Shown here piece by piece: positions 24,307 to 32,325 of a stretch of 48,431 nt of DNA; the stretch's first letter is position 1; the number at the start of each line of letters is the position of its first letter. The stretch spans positions 1-48,431 of the forward strand of contig JAHBYY010000033.1 of assembly GCA_019635715.1 (NCBI GenBank). The letters run 5' to 3'. This stretch comes from Rhizobiaceae bacterium. Lineage in GTDB: Bacteria; Pseudomonadota; Alphaproteobacteria; Rhizobiales; Rhizobiaceae. The translations under genes and the position numbers were made by a program. The notes beneath the pieces are model-generated. The model ran no database searches. It was not told where the DNA came from and saw only the letters and a list, made by a program, of their open reading frames with translations.

Positions 24307-26406
24307 CTATCGCTTCATCGCAAGCTGGTCGTTGACCACGGCAAGCACGCCGCGCACGTCGAGCGTGCTGAACGGCTTTTCGAGAACCTGCGGACGGGCC
24401 AGGGCCGGGAGGTTGTCGATCTCCGCCCTGGCTCCGAGCATGTCGCCGGTGACGAGAACGAAGCGCGACGCCATGTCGGGACGGCTGCCGAGCAATTCCC
24501 GGTAGATCGTCATGCCGCTGGCGCCCGGCATGCGCAGGTCGGAGAAGACGATGTCGGGAGGCTCCCCGGTGAAGGCGGCGCCGACGCCGGGCCATGTCGA
24601 CATCGTCTGGGCGCGGATGCCCATCAATTCGAGGATGTCGGCGAGCGAGCCGGCGACGTCGGGCTCGTCGTCGATGATGAGCGCCGTGCTGATGCCGGTC
24701 GACTGCGCCGGGCCCGCCGCGAAGCCGTCCGGCGCGGCGCTGACGCCCGGCAGTTCGACGACGAACCGCGCACCGCTGGGATAGGCGTCCTCCAGGAACA
24801 ACTGTCCCTTGTGCCGTTCGATGATCGACCTGGAGATCGACAGGCCGATGCCCGTGCCGACGCCCACCGGCTTGGTGGTGAAGTAGGATTCGAAAATGCG
24901 GTGCCGGATGGCGCGCGGCACGCCCGGGCCGTTGTCCTCGACCGAGAATCCGCAGGTGCCGGTGGGCTTGCGGAAGGTGCGGACCTTGATGCGGCGCTCG
25001 CCGGCGACCCCGGCCAGCGCGTGCTGGCTGTTGACCAACAGGTTGGCGGCGACCTGAGTCAGGTGGTCGGCGTCGGCTAGGATGGAGATCGGCGAGCGAC
25101 CGAAATCGGTCTCGATGGTGATGCCGCTCGATCGCGCGCCGTAGGCGGTGACTTCCATGGCGGCACGCACCGCGTTGTTGAGATCCATCTCCTCCTGGCT
25201 CGGAGGATGGAGCCGGACCATGCCCAAAAAACTCTTGACGATGCGGCCGCAGCGTTCGGCCGCGGCGCGCACTTTTTCAGCCCGCAGCTTGGTCGGCGGA
25301 TCCGGCGCGAATTCGTGGAGCAGCGTCGACTGCGCCACGACGACCGCCAACGGATTGTTGAGCTCGTGCGACACGCCGGCGAGCAGCGAGCCCATGGCGG
25401 CGAGCTTCTCGTTCTGGTGCAGCCGCTCGCGCTGCCGGTTGATCTCCTCCTCGGCCCGCAACTGGTCGCGCAGGTCGCGGATCGAGCCGAAGAACAGCCG
25501 CCGGTCCGCGACCCGCATCTCGGTGGCGGTGAGCTCGATCGGAAAGACCTCGCCATCCGAGTTCTGGGTGACGGTCTCCATCCGGTGGCCGATCATCGGA
25601 GCGCCGCGGCCGGCCATGTATTCCGCGCCGTTGGCGTAGCCCTTGCGGTAGTAGGCGGGGATGACCATGTCGAGCAGGTCGCGGCCGAGCACGTCGTTGC
25701 GGACGTAGCCGAACATCTTTTCGGCGGCGGGATTGAACTCGATGATGCTGCCCGTCTCGTCGATGACGATGATCGCATCGAGCGAGCCCTGGATCATGGT
25801 GCGGCGGATGACTTCGCTGACATGGGCTTCCGACTGCGCCCGCTCGATCGCCTCGCCGACGGCGAGCGCGACGATCTCGACGGCCGCCAGCTCGTCTTCC
25901 GTCCAGCTTCGTTCGCGCGTGCAGTCGTTGATCGCGATCGTCCCCCAGAGATGCCCGTGGGCGAAAACGGAAAGCGAGAGGAAGGATTTTATCTTCTGCG
26001 CCTCGAATTCCGTGCGCAGGAAGCCCTCGATCTCACGCGTCAGGCCGGCGAAGGCACGGCCTTGCCGCACCTCCGCCGCGAGCCGCAGCAGCAGCGGATC
26101 CGACGATATGGTCGACTGCATGATGGTGGTGGGCGGTCCGCCGATCCCGTCGATGCGCTCGTCGACCCAGTAGGCGGCAATCGACTGGGCGAGGCCCTGG
26201 CCCGGCAGCTCGCGAAGCCGGAAGAGGATCGCGCGGTGGCAGTCGAGCGCCGCGCCGAGATCCTGGAGCACCTCGTTGATCAGCAACTGCCAGTCGGGTG
26301 CCTGGCGCAGCCGCCGCAACAGCCGGGCCGCGACCGCCGTCAGCGGCGGTGCGGCTGGAACCGCGTCCCGGCCCGTCCGCAGCGGTCTGGGCGATTCGCC
26401 GCGCAT
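24307..26406 (-). CDS. Hybrid sensor histidine kinase (GAF-PAS-HisKA-HATPase-REC)
   Basis: 699 residues, apparently cytoplasmic with no clear membrane segment. GAF domain about residues 40-190; PAS about 205-320 (DAIIVIDETGSIIEFNPAAE); HisKA with phospho-accepting H347 in GVSHELNNPLAVV; HATPase about 440-555 with N-box NLLVNSQHAL, DNGPGVP and GVGTGIGLSIS; receiver about 575-695 with D623 in FSDLRMPG and the conserved Lys in VLEKPFS. It would sense a small ligand or redox state and autophosphorylate, with an internal receiver that may tune or terminate signalling. The response regulator gene is 11 bases upstream in the same operon. Signal unknown. Confidence 0.93.
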   Translation of the reverse strand: MRGESPRPLRTGRDAVPAAPPLTAVAARLLRRLRQAPDWQLLINEVLQDLGAALDCHRAILFRLRELPGQGLAQSIAAYWVDERIDGIGGPPTTIMQSTISSDPLLLRLAAEVRQGRAFAGLTREIEGFLRTEFEAQKIKSFLSLSVFAHGHLWGTIAINDCTRERSWTEDELAAVEIVALAVGEAIERAQSEAHVSEVIRRTMIQGSLDAIIVIDETGSIIEFNPAAEKMFGYVRNDVLGRDLLDMVIPAYYRKGYANGAEYMAGRGAPMIGHRMETVTQNSDGEVFPIELTATEMRVADRRLFFGSIRDLRDQLRAEEEINRQRERLHQNEKLAAMGSLLAGVSHELNNPLAVVVAQSTLLHEFAPDPPTKLRAEKVRAAAERCGRIVKSFLGMVRLHPPSQEEMDLNNAVRAAMEVTAYGARSSGITIETDFGRSPISILADADHLTQVAANLLVNSQHALAGVAGERRIKVRTFRKPTGTCGFSVEDNGPGVPRAIRHRIFESYFTTKPVGVGTGIGLSISRSIIERHKGQLFLEDAYPSGARFVVELPGVSAAPDGFAAGPAQSTGISTALIIDDEPDVAGSLADILELMGIRAQTMSTWPGVGAAFTGEPPDIVFSDLRMPGASGMTIYRELLGSRPDMASRFVLVTGDMLGARAEIDNLPALARPQVLEKPFSTLDVRGVLAVVNDQLAMKR

Positions 26407-26417
26407 GACCCCGCGGC

Positions 26418-27203
26418 TCAGTGCGCGTCTTCGGCGAGGGCGAAGATATAGCCTTCGCCTCTCACCGTGCGCAGGAAGCGGGGATTGGCGGGATCCGGCT
26501 CGATCTTCTTGCGCAGGCGCATCACGCGGATGTCGACGGCGCGCGACGTCTCGGGCTCTTCCGTCATGCCGATCGCCTCGGACAGCGCCGCGCGCGTCAG
26601 CAGGCGGTTCGGCCGCGAGAGGAAGACTTCGAGAACGTCGAACTCGCTCTTGGCCATGTCGATGACGCCGGCCGGGCCGGTCAGGCGACGGCTGTCGAGA
26701 TCGACGCTGTAGTCGCCGAAGGACAGGGCGCGATGGGCGTGGTGATGATCAGCGCCGGGGGCCGCGGCCGCCGCCTTGGCCTCCTCGGGCGGCGGCAACC
26801 GCCGCAACACGCTGCGGACCCGCGCCAGCAGCTCGCGCAGCTCGTAGGGCTTGACGAGATAGTCGTCGGCGCCGAGTTCCAGCCCGACGATCCGGTCGAT
26901 CGCGGCGCCCGCGGCGGAGGCGTAGATGAGGCCGATCGGCATGTGGCTGCGCAGCCAGCGGCCGAGCGACAGGCCGTCCTCGCCGGGCATGGCGATATCG
27001 AGGATCGCCAGGTTGAAGGTCGACGTGGCCACCAGCGCGCGCATTTCCGCGGCGCTGCCGACGGCCGTCACGTCGTAGCCGTTCGCGCCAAGATACTCGG
27101 CGACGGCGTCACGCAGATCAGGCTCGTCCTCGACGATTGCGATGCGGGCACGCAGAGCGGTCTGGCCTCCGTATCCGGCTGCGGGTAGATTAGGTACAAA
27201 CAT
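26418..27203 (-). CDS. OmpR-family response regulator
   Basis: 261 residues from ATG 27203. Receiver domain with E25/D26, phospho-acceptor D69 (LAILDIAMPGEDG) and K118 (YLVKPYELREL), then a His-rich linker (GADHHHAHR), then a winged-helix DNA-binding domain ending RFLRTVRGEGYIFA. The start is the ATG overlapping that of the divergent regulator gene in CATG 27201-27204; a longer in-frame start at 27245 exists but is less likely. First gene of the operon with the hybrid kinase, its probable partner. Targets unknown; the divergent regulator gene is a likely one. Confidence 0.93.
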   Translation of the reverse strand: MFVPNLPAAGYGGQTALRARIAIVEDEPDLRDAVAEYLGANGYDVTAVGSAAEMRALVATSTFNLAILDIAMPGEDGLSLGRWLRSHMPIGLIYASAAGAAIDRIVGLELGADDYLVKPYELRELLARVRSVLRRLPPPEEAKAAAAAPGADHHHAHRALSFGDYSVDLDSRRLTGPAGVIDMAKSEFDVLEVFLSRPNRLLTRAALSEAIGMTEEPETSRAVDIRVMRLRKKIEPDPANPRFLRTVRGEGYIFALAEDAH

Positions 27204-27933
27204 GATTTCCAACTTGGTTGCAACGACGCAGCGCGAACACATCAAAGAGATGGTACGCAGGCCCCGTATTCTGCTCGCTTGCCTTGTGATGGACTTCGCC
27301 CCCGCCTTCGAGGACTACCTCGACCGGCGGGGCTACGATGTCGTGCGCGCCGACCAGATCTGGGCCGTGCGGCCCCACATCCGTTCCGACATCGACGTGG
27401 TGGTGGTCGGCGAGGGGCTGGACCAGGCGACGATGCTGGCGCTGCTGGCGGATCTGCAGGCCGAGGAGGATCCCGACGTCATCGCGCTGCGGCCGGCCGC
27501 CGATCTCGTCGATACCGTCCTGGCGCTGGAGTTCGGCGCGGCGCATGTGGTGGAGGCGCCGGCCGGGATGCGCGAACTCGCCGCCCGGGTCTCCGGCCTG
27601 CTGGCGCGGCGCGGCCGCGCAACGTCGCAGCTTGTCAATTTCGAAAGCACCACGATCGACCTGAAGTCGGCGCTGGTGATGCATGCGAGCGGCGAGGAGG
27701 AGCAACTGTCGTCCGGCCAGATCGCCTTGCTCCGGCTGTTCCTCGCCAATCCGGGCAAGGTTCTGTCGCGCGACGACATCATCGCGGCGGCGCCGGCCGA
27801 AAGCGCCGAGGCCTTCGACCGCTCGATCGATTCGCGCATCGTGCGCCTGCGCCGCAAGCTCGCGACGGAGACGATCGTCACCATCCGAGGATCCGGCTAC
27901 CGGTTCGATCCGCCGGACGGCTGGTCGGACTAA
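27202..27933 (+). CDS. Atypical winged-helix regulator with degenerate receiver
   Basis: 243 residues. The N-terminal half (about 20-138) has the receiver fold pattern (RRPRILLACLVMDFAPAFED, DVVVVGEGLDQATML, VIALRPAADL), but the phospho-acceptor Asp is replaced in VVGEG and the conserved Lys is replaced in VEAPAGMRE, so it cannot be phosphorylated in the usual way. The C-terminal half (about 165-243) is an OmpR-type winged helix: SSGQIALLRLFLANPGKVLS and RLRRKLATETIVTIRGSGYR. ATG 27202 overlaps the start of the divergent response regulator; ATG 27250 is an alternative with a poorer ribosome site. Probably an auxiliary DNA-binding partner of the adjacent two-component pair. Confidence 0.85.
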   Translation: MISNLVATTQREHIKEMVRRPRILLACLVMDFAPAFEDYLDRRGYDVVRADQIWAVRPHIRSDIDVVVVGEGLDQATMLALLADLQAEEDPDVIALRPAADLVDTVLALEFGAAHVVEAPAGMRELAARVSGLLARRGRATSQLVNFESTTIDLKSALVMHASGEEEQLSSGQIALLRLFLANPGKVLSRDDIIAAAPAESAEAFDRSIDSRIVRLRRKLATETIVTIRGSGYRFDPPDGWSD

Positions 27934-27947
27934 GCCCGGCCGCACGA

Positions 27948-28115
27948 TCAGATGCGGGCGGCGGCCGTCCCCCCGTCCTGCGACGCGATCTCGTTGGCGA
28001 CCTGCGGCTGATCGGCATTGTGGCGCACCAGAACGCTGGCGACGCCGGCCAGGCACAACAGCACCTGCGCATAGACGAGCGCGGCAAGAATCCGTGAAGC
28101 TGGTCTGCTGGTCAT
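27948..28115 (-). CDS. 55-residue single-pass membrane protein
   Basis: The protein begins MTSRPASRIL and has one transmembrane helix (about residues 9-31), then a polar tail ending GGTAAARI. GAAGGA sits eight bases before the ATG at 28115, a good ribosome site. It follows the 110-residue reading frame by 11 bases and is convergent with the degenerate regulator gene. Function unknown. Confidence 0.65.
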   Translation of the reverse strand: MTSRPASRILAALVYAQVLLCLAGVASVLVRHNADQPQVANEIASQDGGTAAARI

Positions 28116-28126
28116 GGCAGTTTCCT

Positions 28127-28459
28127 TCAGCGATCTGTTTCACTGCGCTGATGTCCCGAGGCATTGTCCCATGGGGAACGCTGCCGCGCACGGCGCACGG
28201 TGGATGTCGCCCTAACGCGGCGGATCGGGGAAAGTTCAAAGCCGAGCACCAACCTGCCGGCGCGGCGCCTGATCCTCAGCGAGGACATCAGCCAGGCGGC
28301 GAGCAGCAGGATGGCGGCGTGCGCAGGCGTTTCCCCGGACGTCCCCGGCGTGGCGGCCAGGGCGCGGCCTGTGCCGGCAAAGGCGCCGATCACGGCCAGG
28401 GTCGCGGTGGCGATCGCCACCTTCACCAGCCAGCTCAGGGCGTTGCGTCTCATCTTCAT
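28127..28459 (-). CDS. Putative small membrane protein
   Basis: 110-codon frame from ATG 28459 (alternative ATG 28453). The N-terminal half reads as a signal or membrane segment (LVKVAIATATLAVIGAFAG) and a second hydrophobic segment (HAAILLLAAWLMSSLRI), but the last 40 residues are Arg/Ser-rich and less protein-like. Ribosome site weak. It could be a real two-helix protein in an operon with the 55-residue gene, or only partly coding. The upstream stretch 28460-28703 is AT-rich for this genome and holds no supported gene. Confidence 0.4.
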   Translation of the reverse strand: MKMRRNALSWLVKVAIATATLAVIGAFAGTGRALAATPGTSGETPAHAAILLLAAWLMSSLRIRRRAGRLVLGFELSPIRRVRATSTVRRARQRSPWDNASGHQRSETDR

Positions 28460-28703
28460 CGTCCCAACCTTGAAGCGACAATCGGTCGTCCGTGTAACGG
28501 CACCATGCCGGACGATCCCCGGTCCTGTTTCAGCGCCGTTTCCGGCGCTCCCGGCGGAGTGCGACATCAGCAATACCCTATCCCGTATGTGACGAAAAGT
28601 GGTCTTTTGACTGATAATGCCAAAATATAGATGATCAACGGGCAAAATCGGGAATTTTTCCGCATGGTAAGGCGGTAGGGCGGCAGGGATGTGCTCTTGC
28701 GCC

Positions 28704-29639
28704 CTACACCGTCCAAAAATACCGCACGATGTGAAAGAACACCGGCGCGGCGAAGACGATGGAATCGGCGCGGTCGAGCATGCCGCCATGGCCCTCGATC
28801 AGATGGCCCCAGTCCTTGACGCCCTGGTCGCGCTTGATCGCCGAGGCGACCAGCCCGCCGAGAAAGCCCATCAGGCAGATCAGAAAGGCGACGAGCGCGG
28901 CCTGCACCGGACCGAACGGCGTCAGGAACGAGATCGCTCCACCGAGCAGGCTGGCGGCGCCGATGCCGCCGACCAGGCCTTCCCATGTCTTTGACGGCGA
29001 CACCAGCGGCGCCACCCTGTGGCGGCCGAACAGCTTGCCGAAGACGTATTGCAGCACGTCGCTGCCCTGCACGGTGATGATCAGGAAGGCGATGAGCAGC
29101 ATCATGCGCCCCTCGAAACCGGGCACTTGCAGCGTCAGCAGGGCCGGGACGTGGCTGACGCAGTAGACCGACAGCATCACCGCCCATTGCTGCGCCGCCA
29201 CCCGCTCGAGGAAGCGTTCGGTGTCGCCCTGCAATGCGGTGACCGCCGGCATCAGCAGGAAGCAGTAGACCGGCACGAAGATGGTGAACAGGCCGTACCA
29301 GGCCGTCCAGACCAGCCAGTACTGGATCGGGATGATGACCGCGAACATGGCCAGCAGCACCCAGTGGTCGCTGCGCCGCGTGTGGGTCAGCGTCACGAAC
29401 TCGCGCAGCGCGGCAAAAGAGATCAGTGCGAACAGCACCGTCATGCCGTCCTTGCCGAAGAAGAAGGCGATGGCGATGATCGCCACCATCACCCACCAGG
29501 CCTTGATGCGCTGGTTGAGGTTGACCAGCGTCGGGCTCGACGGGTCCGGCGCGCGCGCCGTGAGGATCGCCGCGACGATGCTGGCCGTGACCAGCACGGC
29601 GCCCAGCCCGGCCAGCAACAGGACGGTTTCGCGCATCAT
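28704..29639 (-). CDS. CdsA-like phosphatidate cytidylyltransferase (YnbB-like)
   Basis: 311-residue polytopic membrane protein of the CdsA family, which makes CDP-diacylglycerol from phosphatidate and CTP. The family signature is present near the C-terminus: VSPSKTWEGLVGGIGAAS, then SAIKRDQGVKDWGHLIEGHGGMLDRADS. About eight transmembrane helices are visible. It is the last gene of the lipid operon and its ATG overlaps the acyltransferase stop (ATGATG at 29634-29639). The gene set parallels E. coli ynbABCD, where YnbB is the CdsA-like member. It is probably a second, dedicated CDP-DAG synthase supplying this pathway, separate from the essential housekeeping CdsA. Confidence 0.9.
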   Translation of the reverse strand: MMRETVLLLAGLGAVLVTASIVAAILTARAPDPSSPTLVNLNQRIKAWWVMVAIIAIAFFFGKDGMTVLFALISFAALREFVTLTHTRRSDHWVLLAMFAVIIPIQYWLVWTAWYGLFTIFVPVYCFLLMPAVTALQGDTERFLERVAAQQWAVMLSVYCVSHVPALLTLQVPGFEGRMMLLIAFLIITVQGSDVLQYVFGKLFGRHRVAPLVSPSKTWEGLVGGIGAASLLGGAISFLTPFGPVQAALVAFLICLMGFLGGLVASAIKRDQGVKDWGHLIEGHGGMLDRADSIVFAAPVFFHIVRYFWTV

Positions 29640-30301
29640 CGGCGGTCGCTCGCGCGGCGAGGCCGCAGCGCCAGCAGGGCGGCATGGGCACGGTCGAGGA
29701 AGGCGCGGCGATCCTCGCCCGGCAGGACGGCGACGGGCGGACCGAAGATGACGCGGCAGAGCAGCGGCACGGGCAGGAAGTGGCCTTTCGGAAGGACACG
29801 CGAGATGTTTTCCAGCCAGCACGGTACGAGTTCGACCTCCGGCCGCGCAACGGCAAGGTTGTAGAGGCCGGAGCGAAATTTCAGCAACGGCTCGTCGGTC
29901 ATGTTGCGCGTGCCCTCGGGAAAGATCAGCAGCGACTCGCCGCGGTCGAGAACGTCGAGCATCGCGGTGATCGGATTCTGCGACGGATCGGTCCAGACGC
30001 GGTGGATCAGCACGGAGGACAGCATGTCCTCGGCGATGAAGCGGCGCAGCCGCGACTTGCCCCAATAGTCGGCGGCGGCGACCGCACGGGTGCGGGCGCG
30101 ATGGCGCGGTTCCAGACAGGCCGCCAGCAGGATGAAGTCGCCATGGCTGGCATGGTTGGCGAAATAGATGCGTTGGCGATCGGAGGGACGGCTGCCGAAC
30201 CAGATCGGCCGCACGCCGGTGATCGCCCAGGCGAGCCCGGACAGGCCGGCGGAAGTGGCCATCCGCATCAGCTTGAGACCGGTCTGCCGAAAGCCGGGCA
30301 T
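29636..30301 (-). CDS. PlsC-like 1-acylglycerol-3-phosphate acyltransferase
   Basis: 221-residue membrane-associated acyltransferase. The catalytic motif NHASHGD (HX4D type) is at about residue 49, and the substrate-binding motif FPEGTRN at about 127, followed by VELVPCWLENISRVLP. It would acylate lysophosphatidic acid or a related lyso-lipid. Starts 14 bases after the stop of the membrane-protein gene and overlaps the CdsA-like gene, so it belongs to the operon. Confidence 0.9.
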   Translation of the reverse strand: MPGFRQTGLKLMRMATSAGLSGLAWAITGVRPIWFGSRPSDRQRIYFANHASHGDFILLAACLEPRHRARTRAVAAADYWGKSRLRRFIAEDMLSSVLIHRVWTDPSQNPITAMLDVLDRGESLLIFPEGTRNMTDEPLLKFRSGLYNLAVARPEVELVPCWLENISRVLPKGHFLPVPLLCRVIFGPPVAVLPGEDRRAFLDRAHAALLALRPRRASDRR

Positions 30302-30315
30302 CGCCAGACCTCCGA

Positions 30316-30744
30316 TCAGGCCAGGACGACGATGAGCGAGCCGGCGAGGAGGGCGGCGAGCGCCGCGCGCTGGCGCCGGATCAGGCGCTCGGTGCCGGCG
30401 ATACGGTCAGCGAGTGAGCGGGTCTCGGCTGGGGCGGGCTTGAGGCGCATGCGGGCCAGGATGTCGTCGACGGCGGCGCCGCCTTTCATCTCGTCTTCAT
30501 AGCTCGCGGCGACGCGGAACAGAAGCGCATCGAAGGCCAGGATCGCCGACAGGGCGAGGACCAGGAGACCGGGAAGCACCGCCGTGACGAAGGCCATCGC
30601 GACGAACGGTGCGGTCGATGTCACGCCCGCGATGCAGCGCGCGACTGCGAAGGCCGCGAGCGCGAGGACAGTGGCCGTCGGCCAGGCCGCCTGCAGCAGC
30701 GCGCGGCGCGCGGCCATTTCGGCTCCGACCCTGTGCGGGATCAT
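30316..30744 (-). CDS. Membrane protein of the lipid operon
   Basis: 142 residues. Three hydrophobic segments (about residues 18-36, 46-68 and a C-terminal one at 124-141), with a polar, charged stretch between the second and third (SYEDEMKGGAAVDDILARMR). ATG overlaps the phosphatase stop as ATGA at 30741-30744, implying coupled translation. I recognise no named family. By its place it is probably an accessory of the lipid-modifying enzymes. Confidence 0.75.
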   Translation of the reverse strand: MIPHRVGAEMAARRALLQAAWPTATVLALAAFAVARCIAGVTSTAPFVAMAFVTAVLPGLLVLALSAILAFDALLFRVAASYEDEMKGGAAVDDILARMRLKPAPAETRSLADRIAGTERLIRRQRAALAALLAGSLIVVLA

Positions 30745-32075
30745 CTCGCCTCCGGCTGCGCCGCCGAGGCAGGTTCATGCGCATGAAGATGAACGGGCCG
30801 CCCGCTGCCGACGAGCACCCGCCGCGCCTCGGCGGGGCCGCCGGCGCGGCCGGTCGCCACCAGCCACACCGCCACCGCGCCGGCGCTGCGCTGGAAGCCC
30901 AGCGCGCAGCACACCAGCACCGGGCCGTCCGGGCGTGCCTGCTCGACGGCCTCGGCGGCGGCCCGCAGCGCGGCGGGCGCCGGCGGCACGAGATCGAGCA
31001 GCGGGATGCTCACCCATTTCGCGGTGGCCGCCGTCGGCCGCGCCAATTCGGCGGCGAGGTCGACCACCGTGGCGAAGCGGTCGGCTTGTTGGTCGTCGGG
31101 ATAGCCGCCCAGAAAGACGCCGTCGGCGATTTCCACCGCGGGCGGCAGGTTCCGTGTCCAGACCCAGGCGTTGAGGCGGGCCGCCAACCGGTAGGGTGCC
31201 AGAAGCAGGCGGCCGGCGACCGACACCGTGCCGTCCGCCTGCTTCTGGAAGACGCCGGGATTGCCCGTCGCATAGCCGAAGGCGACGATGGCCAGCGCCA
31301 GCGCCGGCCACAGCAGGAAGAGCCAGAGCGGCGAGGCGAGTGCGCCGCCGGCCGCGCCGGCCAGCAAGGCAAGGGCGCCCAGGCCGTAGCGGAGCGCCAG
31401 CCGGCGACAGGCGGGGTTTTCGGCGCGGCGCGCGCCGGCGAAGGGCAGGGCGCCGTGGCGGGGAAACAGCCAGAGCGCGAAGACGCCGAGCAGGGCGCCG
31501 GTGGGGATGTCGATGAAATGATGCTGCCAGGTGGTCAGCACCGAGACGCCGATGAGCAGGCACCATAGGTGCCAAAGGCCGAGCAGCGGTCCGCCGAGAC
31601 GATGGCGGATGTGGTCCCAGATGATGACCAGCAGCGCGATGTGCAGCGACGGGGCCTGGTTGAACGGCCTGTCGAAGCCGCCGAGCACGGCGAACATGAA
31701 GCCCGGCAGGCCACTTGTCCCGGGCCGCACGAAGGTGGCGGCGAGCGGGAAGGCGATGAAGCACGAAACCGCGACGAGCTGCGCCGTCAGGTAGCGCAGC
31801 GCCAGCCGGTCGACGCCCTGCGTGGTGGTGTTGATGAGCAGCGACAGCCCGTAGAACAGGTTGATCGACCAGTAGGGCACGATCGTCCAGGCGATGAACG
31901 GAATGGAATGCTCCCATCCGAAGACGATGCTGCCCACATCGTTTCGCGCAGCAGCCAGCGCGTTGGCGTAGCCGTAGGAGAGGTAGAAGAACGGCGCCAG
32001 GAAGGCGAGCCACAGCGCGGCGCGGCGCAGGATGGCGGGGAAAGGGGCGGGACTGGCGGCCGTATCGGCGGTCAT
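30741..32075 (-). CDS. PAP2 phosphatase fused to a dual-specificity phosphatase (YnbD-like)
   Basis: 444 residues. The N-terminal PAP2-type membrane domain (about 1-205) has PSLH at 142-145 and a second motif WQHHFIDIPTG with catalytic-type His and Asp near 185-189. After further helices, a C-terminal dual-specificity phosphatase domain (about 315-435) carries CX5R as C390-ALGFQ-R396 with WLVATGR following. PAP2 enzymes remove phosphate from lipid phosphates such as phosphatidylglycerophosphate or phosphatidate; the second domain probably acts on a phospholipid or sugar phosphate. The same fusion is known as YnbD in E. coli. Start taken at ATG 32075; GTG 32093 is possible. A palindromic element separates it from the preceding gene. 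Confidence 0.88.
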   Translation of the reverse strand: MTADTAASPAPFPAILRRAALWLAFLAPFFYLSYGYANALAAARNDVGSIVFGWEHSIPFIAWTIVPYWSINLFYGLSLLINTTTQGVDRLALRYLTAQLVAVSCFIAFPLAATFVRPGTSGLPGFMFAVLGGFDRPFNQAPSLHIALLVIIWDHIRHRLGGPLLGLWHLWCLLIGVSVLTTWQHHFIDIPTGALLGVFALWLFPRHGALPFAGARRAENPACRRLALRYGLGALALLAGAAGGALASPLWLFLLWPALALAIVAFGYATGNPGVFQKQADGTVSVAGRLLLAPYRLAARLNAWVWTRNLPPAVEIADGVFLGGYPDDQQADRFATVVDLAAELARPTAATAKWVSIPLLDLVPPAPAALRAAAEAVEQARPDGPVLVCCALGFQRSAGAVAVWLVATGRAGGPAEARRVLVGSGRPVHLHAHEPASAAQPEAR

Positions 32076-32133
32076 CGAAATGTCCGTTTGCACCTGAGGG
32101 ACATGTGCCAGCCGGATTCGCTCCGCTGCTGCT

Positions 32134-32291
32134 CACCCCCTTTGTCCTGCCGGACATCTCCCCCTCAAGGGGGGGAGATTGGCAGCTTCGTTCTCTCGCC
32201 CTCTTGTCTCCACCTTGGCAACTGGCGAAACCCCGGCAGCAGGCTGATCTCCCTCCTTGAGGGGGAGATGTCCGGCAGGACAGAGGGGGTG
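32134..32291. repeat. Long palindromic intergenic element, type C, second copy
   Basis: Arms at 32134-32180 and 32246-32291 are imperfect reverse complements (CACCCCCTTTGTCCTGCCGG against CCGGCAGGACAGAGGGGGTG). The loop is longer (65 bases) than in the 6371 copy. The 5' arm shares CATCTCCCCCTCAAGGGGGG and GAGATTGGCAGCT with that copy. It fills the gap between the bifunctional enzyme and phosphatase genes inside the lipid operon. Confidence 0.88.
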
Positions 32292-32325
32292 CGAAGGAGA
32301 TCATCTATGCGGGCGAACGACCACG

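Noticed and set aside
24124-25080. Plus-strand 318-codon frame opposite the histidine kinase
   Set aside because: It is the antisense shadow of the kinase; the minus frame has complete HisKA, HATPase and receiver motifs.
28164-28592. Plus-strand 142-codon frame
   Set aside because: Arg/Pro-rich with no ribosome site, opposite a weak but more protein-like minus-strand frame.
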